A DNA stretch of 64,000 nucleotides from SG8-4 sp964598225 (GCA_964598225.1 CAZRBG010000004.1:62001-126000); one strand, 5' to 3'; positions 43,783-53,463 are shown, numbered from the stretch's first letter. Notes: generated by a model from the letters alone, not told the origin. A program made the numbers and translations.

Positions 43783-44044
43783 ATTTATTACCTCATCATG
43801 AAACTGCGACGGAAATAACACTCATTCCACGCGGACTTCGTGTAAGGACTATATTAGAATACCTGCACAAAGCGCCGAGATCAGACAATTCACCGAGATT
43901 ACAGTAATTCTTAGTCACGCCAAGGGATTGTCATGCAAAAGACACCAGGAAGCAATATGGAATATCCTTCAATATCCTAAGCGTATTGTACATTATTTCA
44001 CGTTGCGAATCAAGAGGAGGCACGGTGCTAAGTTGTCTCTATTT

Positions 44045-46540
44045 CTAAGGCTGGATTGCCGGTGAGGGCTCGAAGGCATTCGGCGTGAATAAGTCAATAC
44101 CTCCATTTTGCAGGTAAATGGCTTTTGTAAAGACGTCTTTGATAGCTTCCCTCTCGTGAGAGCCAATAGCGGCTTTTGAGCTGCACAGATCACATTCGTG
44201 GAATGACTCGCCGTTGCATTTTCCGCACTTCTGGTAACCCTTCCCCCGGCAACTCCTGCATGGATGAGTCATCGTACCTGTCATAATCTTACCTCGCCCT
44301 CTACATTGACGGCATCTTCTCCATCCGGAGCCGTAACATTCCTCACATGCGGCCAATCCGCTGCCTTCACACTTCCTGCAGTTAGACATGCCCTTCGAGG
44401 CTTTTTGGCATTTGTCTTGGATTTCTTTAAGCGGAATCAAAAGTTCCGAGTCGGCCCAGGTTTTGACGTAATGCGATTGCCGGGCTTTATTCAATCTCTC
44501 TTTTGCGACTCCATAATGGCCCCCGACGTATGCGTTAAGCCCTTTACGCAAATCCTCAAGAGCGTCGTTTATTCTTTGCCGCTGTTGTTCGGACTTTACT
44601 ATTGACTCTTGAACTGACGATAAACCGAGAGAGTTTGCCGCCCGCCGGCCGCCTTTCGGCGAGGCGGCGATCTTGCCGTTGTTGTGCTCAACGAGTATAT
44701 CCCAGAGGTGAAGATTATAGTAACAACTTTCTCTTAGCTCCTGTAAAACATTGTCGATTGCCGGACTGGATCGCTCCCGCAGGCGGCGTGCTTGCTCTAA
44801 GTCAGTTTTGATTTCTTCTGTTTGTTCTAATTGCCCGACCAGTAATTCAAGCGTTTCGCCTGTGGTGTCGAGAATCACTGCTGCTTTCTGCAGTACTGTT
44901 CTGCACGCGAGCTTACGAGCAGTCATATCGCCGGCTATCGCCCGGGCCTTCTTGCCGTATTGCCTGTCGGGATGCAGCGTCGTCAGGAAAAAGAGTTGTT
45001 TGAAGACGTTGTCGAGATCATCGAGCAGCTTCCTGCCTACATCCGATGCGGAGCAGTGTATTTCCGGTCTGTTTGCGTACCGGCCGTACCTTGCACCTGA
45101 TCTTATCTCGGCATCTTGCCCATCGCTTAACCGGTCCGCAATAAATCCGGCATAATGAGCAGTAACGGCAAGGAGTTTGATGCCGTTCGGATCAGGCTGC
45201 CATGCAGTTTGTCTGGTGGTTGTGTTTTCCTGCTGCTGAGTAATTCTGCCCGGAGGCATCTGTTGCGAGAAGGAGTATGGCGTTCGCCCTGATCTTCCGG
45301 CGAGGGCAGGCGAAAGAGTCTTGCCTGATAGTCTGTCGATTGTGTCTGTTATTGCCAAATCAATACGTTTAAAGCTTGTGGGAGTTATGGCTTCAAGACG
45401 TTCTGAAATGTCGGGATCGGACATCTTCGAGAGTTGGTAGAGATTGCGACAAATTGGTGTCACGCTCTCCGGAGGATTGCGACTCTTACTCTTGAGTGTA
45501 TTAATTCTCTCTTTGATATCGGCCAGAAGTTCTTCCGCCGTCTTGCTTCCTTCAAGGCCGGAAGATTCATAATTGCTCAAGGATGCGGCCAAAGGCATGG
45601 ATATAAGCTCCACTCGTTCTATCATATTATCCACGCGAGCGGCCCCGCTCATTTGGAGTTGTCGATTCAGCTTGCTGTTCTCGTTGATTGCAACGCCGGG
45701 TCCCGAGGTGAATTGTTTTGCTCTACGGTAACAGACACCCATTGTCATCGCGAGATCTGCGAGCAGATGTTCCTTTGTTGCCGGATCGCTACTTAACTCG
45801 TCTTTTCCCGCTCTTGTGGAATAAGTCTTTCGGATATCTTCGGCTTTTATCGTCAATCGTCTTTGGCTCGGTGGACTTGGCCTATTTCCTTCTTGTGTGC
45901 CGGGATCTTTCGCAACTATTTCCCCTGTATCTGCAGAGTCCGAGGATTCTGCTCTTTCTGGTGGATCGGATGCCAGAGATTTTTGTTGTAGCCCAGAAGA
46001 GGCGGGTGTATTTGTCGAAGATATGTCCGGAGATGAAGACTCGGGTTTGGGGTGATTTCTCCCGCTGTCTGTCAGAAGAACTATAAGGGACGCAACTAAA
46101 ATCGAACTTGCAGCAATCACCAAAGCGGCAGGTAAAATTCTCCGTCGACGCCGCTTGCTCTGAGAATCAACATGGCTTTTTATAACGGGCTCGTATTCCA
46201 GGGCGGCTGATTTACGCCGGACATTTCTTTCCTTGATTTTTTCGCTTTTTCTTCCGCGAGCTTTCTGCTGAAGATAGCGGTTGTATTTTTGCCGAATCGC
46301 CGGATTGCGAAGAACCGCTGCGGCCTTTTCCAACTTCTTTTGCTCGAATTTCCGGACGAGAGGAATAAACTGAGGGCCGGGGATATTTTGTCTCAGTAAG
46401 TTCCTGCGTTTGTGAAGCATGCTGTCCACAATTTCCGCGTTACAGGTGTCCGGATCCACATCAAGCAGGTCGTAATAGGTCGGTTCCGTTACATCTTCCG
46501 GAATGCCCAGCATCTTGTAGAAAAGGTCCCATTCGATCAT
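44045..46540 (-). CDS. Membrane protein with J-domain-like N-terminus and DnaJ-type zinc-ribbon C-terminus
   Basis: The 831-aa protein starts with a segment like a degenerate J domain (Y-Y-D-L-L-D-V-D-P, with a basic helix K-R-R-N-L-L-R and F-E-Q-K-K-L-E-K-A-A-A-V-L) but lacks the HPD motif. A basic stretch and one membrane segment follow (135-157), then a long helical region. Residues 721-786 hold C-x-x-C-x-G-x-G-type repeats (C-R-K-C-E-G-S-G, C-E-E-C-Y-G-S-G, C-R-Q-C-R-G-R-G, C-R-S-C-R-G-K-G, C-G-K-C-N-G, C-D-L-C), like the zinc-binding part of DnaJ. It is last in the operon with VWA and ExbB/ExbD genes and its function is unknown. Confidence 0.78.
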   Translation of the reverse strand: MIEWDLFYKMLGIPEDVTEPTYYDLLDVDPDTCNAEIVDSMLHKRRNLLRQNIPGPQFIPLVRKFEQKKLEKAAAVLRNPAIRQKYNRYLQQKARGRKSEKIKERNVRRKSAALEYEPVIKSHVDSQSKRRRRRILPAALVIAASSILVASLIVLLTDSGRNHPKPESSSPDISSTNTPASSGLQQKSLASDPPERAESSDSADTGEIVAKDPGTQEGNRPSPPSQRRLTIKAEDIRKTYSTRAGKDELSSDPATKEHLLADLAMTMGVCYRRAKQFTSGPGVAINENSKLNRQLQMSGAARVDNMIERVELISMPLAASLSNYESSGLEGSKTAEELLADIKERINTLKSKSRNPPESVTPICRNLYQLSKMSDPDISERLEAITPTSFKRIDLAITDTIDRLSGKTLSPALAGRSGRTPYSFSQQMPPGRITQQQENTTTRQTAWQPDPNGIKLLAVTAHYAGFIADRLSDGQDAEIRSGARYGRYANRPEIHCSASDVGRKLLDDLDNVFKQLFFLTTLHPDRQYGKKARAIAGDMTARKLACRTVLQKAAVILDTTGETLELLVGQLEQTEEIKTDLEQARRLRERSSPAIDNVLQELRESCYYNLHLWDILVEHNNGKIAASPKGGRRAANSLGLSSVQESIVKSEQQRQRINDALEDLRKGLNAYVGGHYGVAKERLNKARQSHYVKTWADSELLIPLKEIQDKCQKASKGMSNCRKCEGSGLAACEECYGSGWRRCRQCRGRGKIMTGTMTHPCRSCRGKGYQKCGKCNGESFHECDLCSSKAAIGSHEREAIKDVFTKAIYLQNGGIDLFTPNAFEPSPAIQP

Positions 46541-46556
46541 ATAATATCCTGTATAG

Positions 46557-49016
46557 TCACGATCCGGTGCTCAGTTTTACTGCCGAAAGGTCCTTATCGA
46601 GAGCTTCGAACTTTCGGCCCCAATCTCCCCGTTCGGACTGAGGGCACAGTATTTTGAAATAGTCCAGGGTTTTACGTGCGTTTTGGTAATTGCCGGCTTT
46701 TACGTTACAATCAATCAGGTGATACGCCGCTTCAATCCATCCGTTTGTTCTCTTTTCCAGCCCCCTGAACAATCTCCGCCAACGCGGCAAAGCCAGGTCA
46801 TACTTGTTGATTCGTTCGTACGATATTGCCAACGACCGTATTATATCCGATGATTCCTCTTTGGTTGCATTATTCATGTACCATTCGTAGTGTTCGATCG
46901 CTTTGCGATATTCATGAAGTCTCTGGTAACGTTGGGCCAGCAGGAGCCGGGCGGACGCTTCATTGGCGCGCATTCGCTCGTCTGTGCTCTTGCTGATGTG
47001 GTTTTCTAAAAGGGCTGTGTATATCATGACCAGTTTTCTATCGACGCTTAGGGCATCGGAATTCTTGCCGTTCTCTGTCAGGCTTGCGGAGGCGCGTTCA
47101 AGCAGTTTCGATATATCGATAAGAGATTCAGCACCGGGGGCTTTCTCAAGCAAAGTCGCAACGTTCTCCGTAGCAGATTTAATATTTCCGGTCATAATGT
47201 CAGCTCTTATACGCTGCGCCAGCCACCTACCCTCGGATTGGCGAACAATTTCCTGAAATGGTTGCATTCGATCATGGAGCTTCAGGACTGTATTTGGATC
47301 GGGTGAATCGAGATTCAACAGGCAACGGCTCGTAGCAATCGTAAGTTCGACCGCACGTTGAATCAATTGACGATCCTGCTGCTGTAAATCCTTCGGGCTG
47401 CTGTCGGCGAATCGACAAAGTGCGGCAGCAGTTTCCCCGAGCAGGCTTTTGACCTTCACCTCTTTATCCCCGCCGGTTTTTATGAGGGCTTCGGCCCGCT
47501 TGTAAGAAGCCATAGCCAGACAATGCTGTGCCCTCGGGTAGACCGGCGAGTTCGGTTCGATCGTCTCCAGTGTCTGTTTCGACGCAGGATAGCGGCCCTG
47601 GAGATACAGAAGATAGCCTTTGTACCAGGGTATTTTTTCCGCCTCTGAATTGCCGGGGAAGTTTTGCTCGCCGTGCTCCAGAAACTCCAGTAAAGTCTCT
47701 GTTTCAAGCGGAGGCTCGGAATTGAGTGCTTCCAATCCGCTTTTTATGCCCCAACTGCATATTTCGGCGGCTCGGTCATCTTCCGGATGATGTTCCAGGA
47801 ACTCTTTAGCAGCTAAGTGAGTCTGACGCCAGTTGCTTAGCTTTAATAGGGTGACAAACTTGATATAGCGAAGTTTTGCGCTCAGTTCCTTATCTGCGCC
47901 TGCCTCTTTGAGGCCGCGTTCGATGGAGCTGAGAGCTCGTTCGTAGTTTCTGTTGTTTAATTGCGTCTTTGCTTCACTCAAATACCAGTAGGGCGTTCTA
48001 ATGCCGATTCTGTAAAGCTCTTCGGCCAACCTTGCGCGCCACTGCACTCCATACGGTCTGATCAGACTGCTGAGATAGTTGGTGCGGGTAAGAAGCGATT
48101 CGTCATTTTGCACAAGCGCTCCGAGGCTGCGAATCGATAGAATTGCGATTTCAAGCTCTGTTGCATCGAGCTTGGCTTTTTTCGGCAAAGCGTCGAAGTA
48201 CTGCTTCGCAAAAGATTCCGCTATATCATGTTCCTCCAATTTCTGGTGGGCCTTCACACGCAGGAGCGTCGCGTTTTTGAAGATTTCCCGGATTTTGTCT
48301 TTGTCTCCTGGTTGTATTTTCCGGGGTTCGAATCTTTCCGGATCAAGGAGCTTTACGATTTCGGAGTAGCGTTCAAGCTCGTAGAGACAATGAGCCTTGC
48401 TGTTGAAACAGCGGGCGATGTAAACCTGGTTCGGATCGCCGTCGGCAGTGAATTCATTGAACTTCTCGAGGGCTTTGTTAAAGCGGGCCCGGCGTGTTTC
48501 GGCATCCGAGGCTTCGGCCACGTAATACTCCGCCCAGGCCCATTTGTATCTGGCGCGTATCGTATTTTGCTCGGATATCGGCAATCTCTCTCTTTGCCCC
48601 CTCACGTTTCTCTGCCTTCTTGAGCTCTGCTCGGCTTTGTCCTCGCACCTTTCGACGAGCTTTTCGTAATCATCGGAAACACTGCGCAGCAAATCGTATG
48701 CCTCACCTTGCTCCCTTGTATGTCCGAGGTTGCGCGCCCACGTCATGTGGATGCGTCCTCGAATCTGCTTTACATCAGCACGTGCAAAAGCTCGCTCGAT
48801 CTCGTCTATACGTCTCGCCTTATCGAGTAATCTGTCGGCCTCATTCAGTTTTTCATCTGCAAGCTCTTCTGTCGTAGCGGCCCGGGCCTCTTCGATGAGT
48901 TTGTCCACCGACCTACGGAGTCTGTCGACCGACGTACGGGCGAAAGCAGGCCGACTTGTCATCGGCACGATTAACAAGCAAAGAAGAACTGTGCTTAGCC
49001 GTAACGAGAGCCTCAT
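46557..49016 (-). CDS. Exported TPR-repeat protein
   Basis: The 819-aa protein has a signal peptide (M-R-L-S-L-R-L-S-T-V-L-L-C-L-L-I-V-P to about 26, cleavage after P-A-F-A). The mature part is almost all alpha-helical repeats of TPR type, e.g. A-I-E-H-Y-E-W-Y-M-N-N, L-L-A-Q-R-Y-Q-R-L-H-E-Y-R-K-A-I-E-H-Y near 690-710 and Y-L-L-Y-L-Q-G-R-Y-P-A-S-K-Q-T-L. No enzyme motif is seen. It would be a periplasmic scaffold. The gene overlaps the second ExbD gene by 4 bases and lies 16 bp upstream of the zinc-ribbon gene, so it belongs to the same operon. Confidence 0.85.
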   Translation of the reverse strand: MRLSLRLSTVLLCLLIVPMTSRPAFARTSVDRLRRSVDKLIEEARAATTEELADEKLNEADRLLDKARRIDEIERAFARADVKQIRGRIHMTWARNLGHTREQGEAYDLLRSVSDDYEKLVERCEDKAEQSSRRQRNVRGQRERLPISEQNTIRARYKWAWAEYYVAEASDAETRRARFNKALEKFNEFTADGDPNQVYIARCFNSKAHCLYELERYSEIVKLLDPERFEPRKIQPGDKDKIREIFKNATLLRVKAHQKLEEHDIAESFAKQYFDALPKKAKLDATELEIAILSIRSLGALVQNDESLLTRTNYLSSLIRPYGVQWRARLAEELYRIGIRTPYWYLSEAKTQLNNRNYERALSSIERGLKEAGADKELSAKLRYIKFVTLLKLSNWRQTHLAAKEFLEHHPEDDRAAEICSWGIKSGLEALNSEPPLETETLLEFLEHGEQNFPGNSEAEKIPWYKGYLLYLQGRYPASKQTLETIEPNSPVYPRAQHCLAMASYKRAEALIKTGGDKEVKVKSLLGETAAALCRFADSSPKDLQQQDRQLIQRAVELTIATSRCLLNLDSPDPNTVLKLHDRMQPFQEIVRQSEGRWLAQRIRADIMTGNIKSATENVATLLEKAPGAESLIDISKLLERASASLTENGKNSDALSVDRKLVMIYTALLENHISKSTDERMRANEASARLLLAQRYQRLHEYRKAIEHYEWYMNNATKEESSDIIRSLAISYERINKYDLALPRWRRLFRGLEKRTNGWIEAAYHLIDCNVKAGNYQNARKTLDYFKILCPQSERGDWGRKFEALDKDLSAVKLSTGS

Positions 49017-49450
49017 ATCTGGCTTCCTTTAGCCGAAAAGGCCACTCTTGTAAGATCGGCCAGGTAGCAGGCGTCAAGCGCCTGGACCATTAATCCGAAC
49101 GGAATGGATCCCTGACCTTCGATAATTACCCTGACATTGTCGATGGCTCGCAATTGCTCGAGTTTTTTGACAAGGTCCATATATTGGGATTCATTGAAGA
49201 CTTCGTTCTCACAGGTTATCAGTACCGAACCGGAAGCGCTGCGCTGCAGACTGATGCGAATAGGAGGCAGATCCGTTGATTGACTCGTGCCGGGAGCAAT
49301 TCCGGATAATTGAGTGGGCAGGTTATCTTCGACCTGTGTGAAAGACGAAGTACACATGAAGAAGATGAGCAATAGAAACACAACATCGACCATCGATGCC
49401 ATATTCAACTGCGGATTAGCGGGATTCTGTTGTTGCCGTGTTAGTAACAT
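49013..49450 (-). CDS. ExbD/TolR-family protein (second copy)
   Basis: The 145-aa protein has one membrane helix at residues 19-38 with the functional Asp22 (M-V-D-V-V-F-L-L-L-I-F-F-M), and a periplasmic domain with V-L-I-T-C-E-N-E-V-F-N and V-R-V-I-I-E-G-Q-G-S-I-P-F-G-L-M-V-Q-A-L-D. ExbD/TolR couple proton flow through ExbB/TolQ to a periplasmic effector. It lies 21 bp after the first ExbD gene and overlaps the TPR gene by 4 bases. Confidence 0.9.
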   Translation of the reverse strand: MLLTRQQQNPANPQLNMASMVDVVFLLLIFFMCTSSFTQVEDNLPTQLSGIAPGTSQSTDLPPIRISLQRSASGSVLITCENEVFNESQYMDLVKKLEQLRAIDNVRVIIEGQGSIPFGLMVQALDACYLADLTRVAFSAKGSQI

Positions 49451-49471
49451 GGCTTTTGCTTCCTGCGTTTA

Positions 49472-49894
49472 TCAACTCGTTCCTCCGGGCTCAGTCACTG
49501 CCACATCGATCCTGCTGATGCCGTTACTTGTACAGATTTGCAAGATTCTGGAGACGTTTGCCCAGTTTGTCGACCGGTCGCCCCGAACCAGTATGGACAG
49601 ATTGTCCCTGCCCCATAGTTCTATTTCGTTCGTCAGAACCTGCTGTAAGGAATCGACGCTCTTAATACTGCCCGATACGCGTCCGTCTTTATAAACGTTG
49701 ATGATTAAGCGGCTGCGGTTTTGCTGCTGCGGTTTTTCGCCTTCTTCGGCTTCCGGTAACGGCAAAGGCTCGACCTTAACCTGCGATATGTGCGAAACGG
49801 TCAGAAAGAAGATAATCAGTAGAAACACAACATCGATCAGAGGGGCGATGTTCATTCTAGTGCCGAGTTCGTGTTTTCTCTTGCAAAGTCGCAC
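49472..49894 (-). CDS. ExbD/TolR-family protein (first copy)
   Basis: The 140-aa protein, probably starting with GTG 49894, has the N-terminal helix M-N-I-A-P-L-I-D-V-V-F-L-L-I-I-F-F-L with Asp21 and the periplasmic domain L-I-I-N-V-Y-K-D-G-R, L-S-I-L-V-R-G-D-R-S-T, G-I-S-R-I-D-V-A-V-T-E-P. It pairs with the ExbB/TolQ gene 15 bp upstream. Two adjacent ExbD copies in one operon are known in several Gram-negative groups. Confidence 0.9.
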   Translation of the reverse strand: MRLCKRKHELGTRMNIAPLIDVVFLLIIFFLTVSHISQVKVEPLPLPEAEEGEKPQQQNRSRLIINVYKDGRVSGSIKSVDSLQQVLTNEIELWGRDNLSILVRGDRSTNWANVSRILQICTSNGISRIDVAVTEPGGTS

Positions 49895-49909
49895 TGTTAA
49901 GCCCCTGTG

Positions 49910-50677
49910 TTATTTCGTGGTGTGACGAAAATGCCCCATCAGCTTTTCCACTACCGTTTCAGACTCGGCAACGTAGCTGTCGATGCGCTTACGGAAAAAG
50001 GCAACGAAGAACATGGTCGGTATCGCAACAATCAACCCCATGCAGGTAGTCACCAGGGCCATGGAAATCCCACCTGCAAGGTCTGAAGGATTGGCCGCTC
50101 CTCCCGACGCTGCTATCGTGTTAAATGAGGCGATCATTCCTGTTACCGTCCCGAGCAGCCCGAGCATCGGTGTTGTGGATGCTATGAATGACAAATATTC
50201 AAGCTTACGGTACAACTTTGATATCTCTCGCTCGCTTACCTCCTGCATCGCATTCTGCATGTCGAAAAAGCCGAACATGGCGCCCACCTGGTTCAGGCCC
50301 GCTCCCACGACCTGGGCAAGAAAGGAGTCGTCTTGGGCACAGACCTCCCTGGCTTTGTCATATCGCTTTTTCTGTATGTATTGTCCCACTTCTTCAGTCA
50401 ACTCTTCCGGCAGCATGCGTTCGCGGCGTATGGTTATGAAGTTCTCTATCGCCAGCGCCACGGCCACACAGGACGCCAGAACGATCACAAAACCTATGGG
50501 CCCTCCCGCAACAATCGTACTCCAGAGAGAAACTCGGGAGGATTGCTCTGCATCGATTGATCCATCAGAAGCTGTTCCGCCTAACCCGACGCCCGTTTGA
50601 AACATCAAAGTCACGATAATTATTACCGAAATAAACAGCTTCGTGTCGCCTGATGCTTTGATTTTACGCTCGGTCAT
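49910..50677 (-). CDS. ExbB/TolQ/MotA-family proton channel
   Basis: From ATG 50677 (GGAG nine bases upstream) the 255-aa protein has three membrane segments (about 13-28, 62-82 and two packed helices near 165-225). The core shows S-F-I-A-S-T-T-P-M-L-G-L-L-G-T-V-T-G-M-I and G-G-I-S-M-A-L-V-T-T-C-M-G-L-I-V-A-I-P, the TolQ/ExbB signature. With the ExbD proteins it would use the proton motive force. The ORF runs further upstream (to 50818), but the start chosen fits the family and has a ribosome site. Confidence 0.92.
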   Translation of the reverse strand: MTERKIKASGDTKLFISVIIIVTLMFQTGVGLGGTASDGSIDAEQSSRVSLWSTIVAGGPIGFVIVLASCVAVALAIENFITIRRERMLPEELTEEVGQYIQKKRYDKAREVCAQDDSFLAQVVGAGLNQVGAMFGFFDMQNAMQEVSEREISKLYRKLEYLSFIASTTPMLGLLGTVTGMIASFNTIAASGGAANPSDLAGGISMALVTTCMGLIVAIPTMFFVAFFRKRIDSYVAESETVVEKLMGHFRHTTK

Positions 50678-50714
50678 ACTAAAAAGCTCCCTATTTATCC
50701 GTTCGGTTAATCTG

Positions 50715-51872
50715 TTAAGGTTGAATAGTAAAACCCGGAGGCACGAACATGTAGGAACCGCCGTTCTCGTTGGCAATTCTCCACAAGACGGCTTGTCCGG
50801 CCGGATTATGAAATGCAATGGTATGAATCCGGATGCCTCGATTTCGGACGCGGATTACGTCACATACGCTGTCATTAAAGGCCCCGTCCGACAACAGCCA
50901 TACAGCATCGGGCTTAAGCGACAGAGCGTGAAGCATTGCTTCTTCCGGATGTGTGCCGCCTCTGGATGCGATGCTTCTAATCCAGGGTAAGTAGTTCATC
51001 TTATTGGCGTCGGTTGCCGATACCAGGCCGCTGGCCTGCATGGGATGAGATACTGAGTCATAAAAGATGACGAAGAATTTCTGATTTGATTCGAGTCTGG
51101 TAATAGAGTTTATCAACTCCGTTTTAACTGCCTCCAACCTGGCGCCTTTCATACTCCCGGAGCGATCTACAACATAAACGAAGCTTTGGCCGCGAACGCG
51201 ACTTCCAAAAAAGACTCCCTCTCCACCTCGCCCGCCGCGCTTGCTTCCTGTTCCGCTTCCACCCCACCCGCCTCTGGGCACATCCATACCACCCCTGCTC
51301 ACCAAAGGCCCGCCCAGAGTTCCTCCTGCAGGTCCGGCTGAATTGTCTGCTTCCAGGCTTACGTTGGTTGCATTTTCATCGGCTGAGTCTAGCGATTTGT
51401 CGAGGCTACTCTCGCTCAGTTCTTTGTCTTGCGAAGCCGATGGTGAAGGCACAGTCAGTTCAGGCGATTGACTTTCCGGCGATGTCAGGTCAACATTTCG
51501 GGGCTCGCCGAGTCCGTCATCCTCAGTAACTATGCCCACACCTCTTTCTTCGCCTCCCATCCCGGATCCGGTATTCCACGTTAATCCTGCGAAAAGCAAC
51601 AGAAGCAGGCCGTGTAAAACCAGCGAGGTAGTCCATCCCGCTATTGGTGAGATGCGGTCTTTGCGGCTCGATCCCGTGAACTCATACGTCTCAATGGGAG
51701 TCAGGGTAAGGGACGTCTTACAGTTCGGGCAAGGTGCCTCTCTGCCGATATGCTTTGCTCGGAACCGAATTCTCCTGTTACAGCTCTTGCACAAACAGAT
51801 CAGTTTGCGTTCAGGATCAGCCTGCCCAGTCCTTTTGGCACCGGAAATGTCCTTATTTTCGCGCGATCTCAT
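50715..51872 (-). CDS. Zinc-ribbon, single-pass von Willebrand factor A protein
   Basis: The 385-aa protein has an N-terminal CxxC...CxxC ribbon (C28, C31, C48, C51), one membrane segment (79-97), a Ser/Gly-rich low-complexity stretch of about 110 residues, and a VWA domain from about 228 with the metal-binding D-R-S-G-S-M (236-241), later S-R-G-G-T-H-P-E-E-A-M and L-S-D-G-A-F-N. Its VWA face would be outside the cytoplasm. A TATAAT-like -10 lies at 51938-51933 upstream (minus strand). It is the first gene of the ExbB/ExbD operon. Function not known. Confidence 0.87.
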   Translation of the reverse strand: MRSRENKDISGAKRTGQADPERKLICLCKSCNRRIRFRAKHIGREAPCPNCKTSLTLTPIETYEFTGSSRKDRISPIAGWTTSLVLHGLLLLLFAGLTWNTGSGMGGEERGVGIVTEDDGLGEPRNVDLTSPESQSPELTVPSPSASQDKELSESSLDKSLDSADENATNVSLEADNSAGPAGGTLGGPLVSRGGMDVPRGGWGGSGTGSKRGGRGGEGVFFGSRVRGQSFVYVVDRSGSMKGARLEAVKTELINSITRLESNQKFFVIFYDSVSHPMQASGLVSATDANKMNYLPWIRSIASRGGTHPEEAMLHALSLKPDAVWLLSDGAFNDSVCDVIRVRNRGIRIHTIAFHNPAGQAVLWRIANENGGSYMFVPPGFTIQP

Positions 51873-52203
51873 AATTGCAACCCTGCCATTCGGCGTCGAA
51901 TTCTCAGCCCCGCCTCGATGATGGCAAGATGTATTATACCAAAAAAAGACCTTTTCTGCACGTGTTTTGTCCGGTGCAAGGTCTATCGGGTGTGGCCAGA
52001 TGCTCTGGCGCTGCTATGCGGCCGGATTTGGCTGCTCCGGCAGCTTTGCCATGCCTTGGACTGTGCTTGGTAAACCTTTTGGCCTTCATTTTCGGCAATT
52101 ACACGAAGCAGTCCCGGTCTTTTGACCGGCGGCGAACTCGTTCGATACGAATCTTGCCGTTTACCGTCTCATGACAAGCCGCTTGGCGCGCCTTGTTTGG
52201 CTA
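51873..52203. other. Gap between argJ and the VWA operon
   Basis: These 331 bp contain, on the minus strand, TATAAT (51938-51933) in front of the VWA gene, and a perfect hairpin CCGGTC-TTTT-GACCGG at 52114-52129 downstream of argJ without a T-run. No ORF here looks coding. Confidence 0.5.
51933..51938 (-). promoter_or_regulatory. Candidate -10 element of the VWA operon
   Basis: On the minus strand the sequence is GGTATAAT, a perfect -10 hexamer with a G-rich extension, 60 bp before the VWA start codon at 51872. The -35 position (GTGCAG) is poor, so the promoter may rely on an extended -10 or another factor. Confidence 0.45.
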
Positions 52204-53463
52204 TCACGTATGGTAGTCGGCGTTGATCCTCACGTATTCTTTGCTAAGATCGCAGCCGTAGCAAAAGCCGCTCGATTTGCCCGCTCCCAGGTCTACGGTA
52301 ACCGTATGCTCGGCCCGGGATATGATCTGGCTTGCCCGGGCCGCGTTAAATCTCTTCGGCGCCCCGTTCTGGAAGACCGCCATGGCCCCCAACTTGCACG
52401 ACAGCTTCTCCCGATTCAATTTCACCCCCGCCGAGCCGACTGCGCAAATAATCCTGCCCCAGTTGGGGTCGCCGCCGTTGACGGCGCACTTTACCAGCGG
52501 ATAGTCCGCGATCGCTCTGGCGGCTGTACAGGCGTCGGATTTGGTGGCGGCACCATTTACAACGACCTTGAACATCCGCGTAGCGCCTTCAGCATCGAGC
52601 GCCATCTGCTTTGTAAGATCCCGGCACAGATCGAGCAACGCAGCGGCGAATTTTTTGTATCGCGACCCCCGGCGCGCGATCGGTCGATTGCCCGCAAGCC
52701 CCGATGCGAGAAGTATTGCCGTGTCGTTGGTACTCTGGTGGCCGTCAACAGTGAGCCTGTTCAAAGACTCGCCGATCGCAGCCTTCAGCGCGCTTGCCAG
52801 CATCGTCTTGCTCACAGCGGCGTCGGTTGTCAGAAAGCAAAGTGTCGTCGCCATATTGGGAGCGATCATCCCGGCGCCTTTGACCGCACCGGCTATAGTC
52901 ACTTTGCAGCCGGAGATATCGAGCCGCCGCACCGTTTGCTTGGGCTTGGTATCGGTGGTCATTATGGCCTTTGCAAAATCCAGCCCGGCCCTGCGTGAAT
53001 CCGAGAGTTTAGCCCTGGTCTTCGCTATGCCTGAGACGATCTTGACGATTGGCAATTGCTCGCCGATGATTCCGGTGGAAGCAACGAGGACGTTGCGACT
53101 TTCGATTTTCGTCCGGCCCGGGTGCGGCCGGAGATATTCTTTATCCGGATCTTGCAGTTGCCGTGCGGTCTCGCGGCACATCTTTATCGCGTTGTCGAAT
53201 CCCTTCCGCCCCGTGCAGGCATTGGCGTTGCCCGAATTGACGACGACCGCCGAGACGCTCGGGCTCTTGACGTGCTCGCGGCTTACAGTCACGGCCGCCG
53301 AGACGATCTTGTTGGTGGTAAATACCGCCGCCGCCCTCGCACCGGCGGGGCAGTAAATCATCCCGAGGTCCGGCTTGCCCGATTTCTTAACGCCGCAGTG
53401 CAAACCCGTCGCTCGAAAGCCCTTGGGCGAGGTAATCGTATTGTTCTTAGCTTGAGTATCCAT
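52204..53463 (-). CDS. argJ: Bifunctional ornithine acetyltransferase / N-acetylglutamate synthase
   Basis: ArgJ transfers the acetyl group from N-acetylornithine to glutamate and can also start the arginine pathway with acetyl-CoA. From ATG 53463 the 419-aa protein contains G-M-I-Y-C-P-A-G-A-R-A-A-A-V-F-T-T-N, V-V-N-S-G-N-A-N-A-C-T-G, V-L-V-A-S-T-G-I-I-G, the autoproteolysis motif K-G-A-G-M-I-A-P-N-M-A-T-T-L with nucleophile Thr, V-D-G-H-Q-S-T-N-D-T and D-P-N-W-G-R-I. The mature alpha and beta subunits would be cut at M-A-T/T-L. Whether it is mono- or bifunctional cannot be told. No other arg gene is in the window. Confidence 0.96.
   Translation of the reverse strand: MDTQAKNNTITSPKGFRATGLHCGVKKSGKPDLGMIYCPAGARAAAVFTTNKIVSAAVTVSREHVKSPSVSAVVVNSGNANACTGRKGFDNAIKMCRETARQLQDPDKEYLRPHPGRTKIESRNVLVASTGIIGEQLPIVKIVSGIAKTRAKLSDSRRAGLDFAKAIMTTDTKPKQTVRRLDISGCKVTIAGAVKGAGMIAPNMATTLCFLTTDAAVSKTMLASALKAAIGESLNRLTVDGHQSTNDTAILLASGLAGNRPIARRGSRYKKFAAALLDLCRDLTKQMALDAEGATRMFKVVVNGAATKSDACTAARAIADYPLVKCAVNGGDPNWGRIICAVGSAGVKLNREKLSCKLGAMAVFQNGAPKRFNAARASQIISRAEHTVTVDLGAGKSSGFCYGCDLSKEYVRINADYHT

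Noticed and set aside
52114..52129. Rho-independent terminator of argJ
   Set aside because: A perfect CCGGTC/GACCGG hairpin is present, but no T-run follows on the minus strand.
51875..52174. 99-codon plus-strand ORF between the VWA gene and argJ
   Set aside because: It covers the VWA promoter region and has low-complexity, Arg/Ser/Pro-rich translation; no ribosome site.
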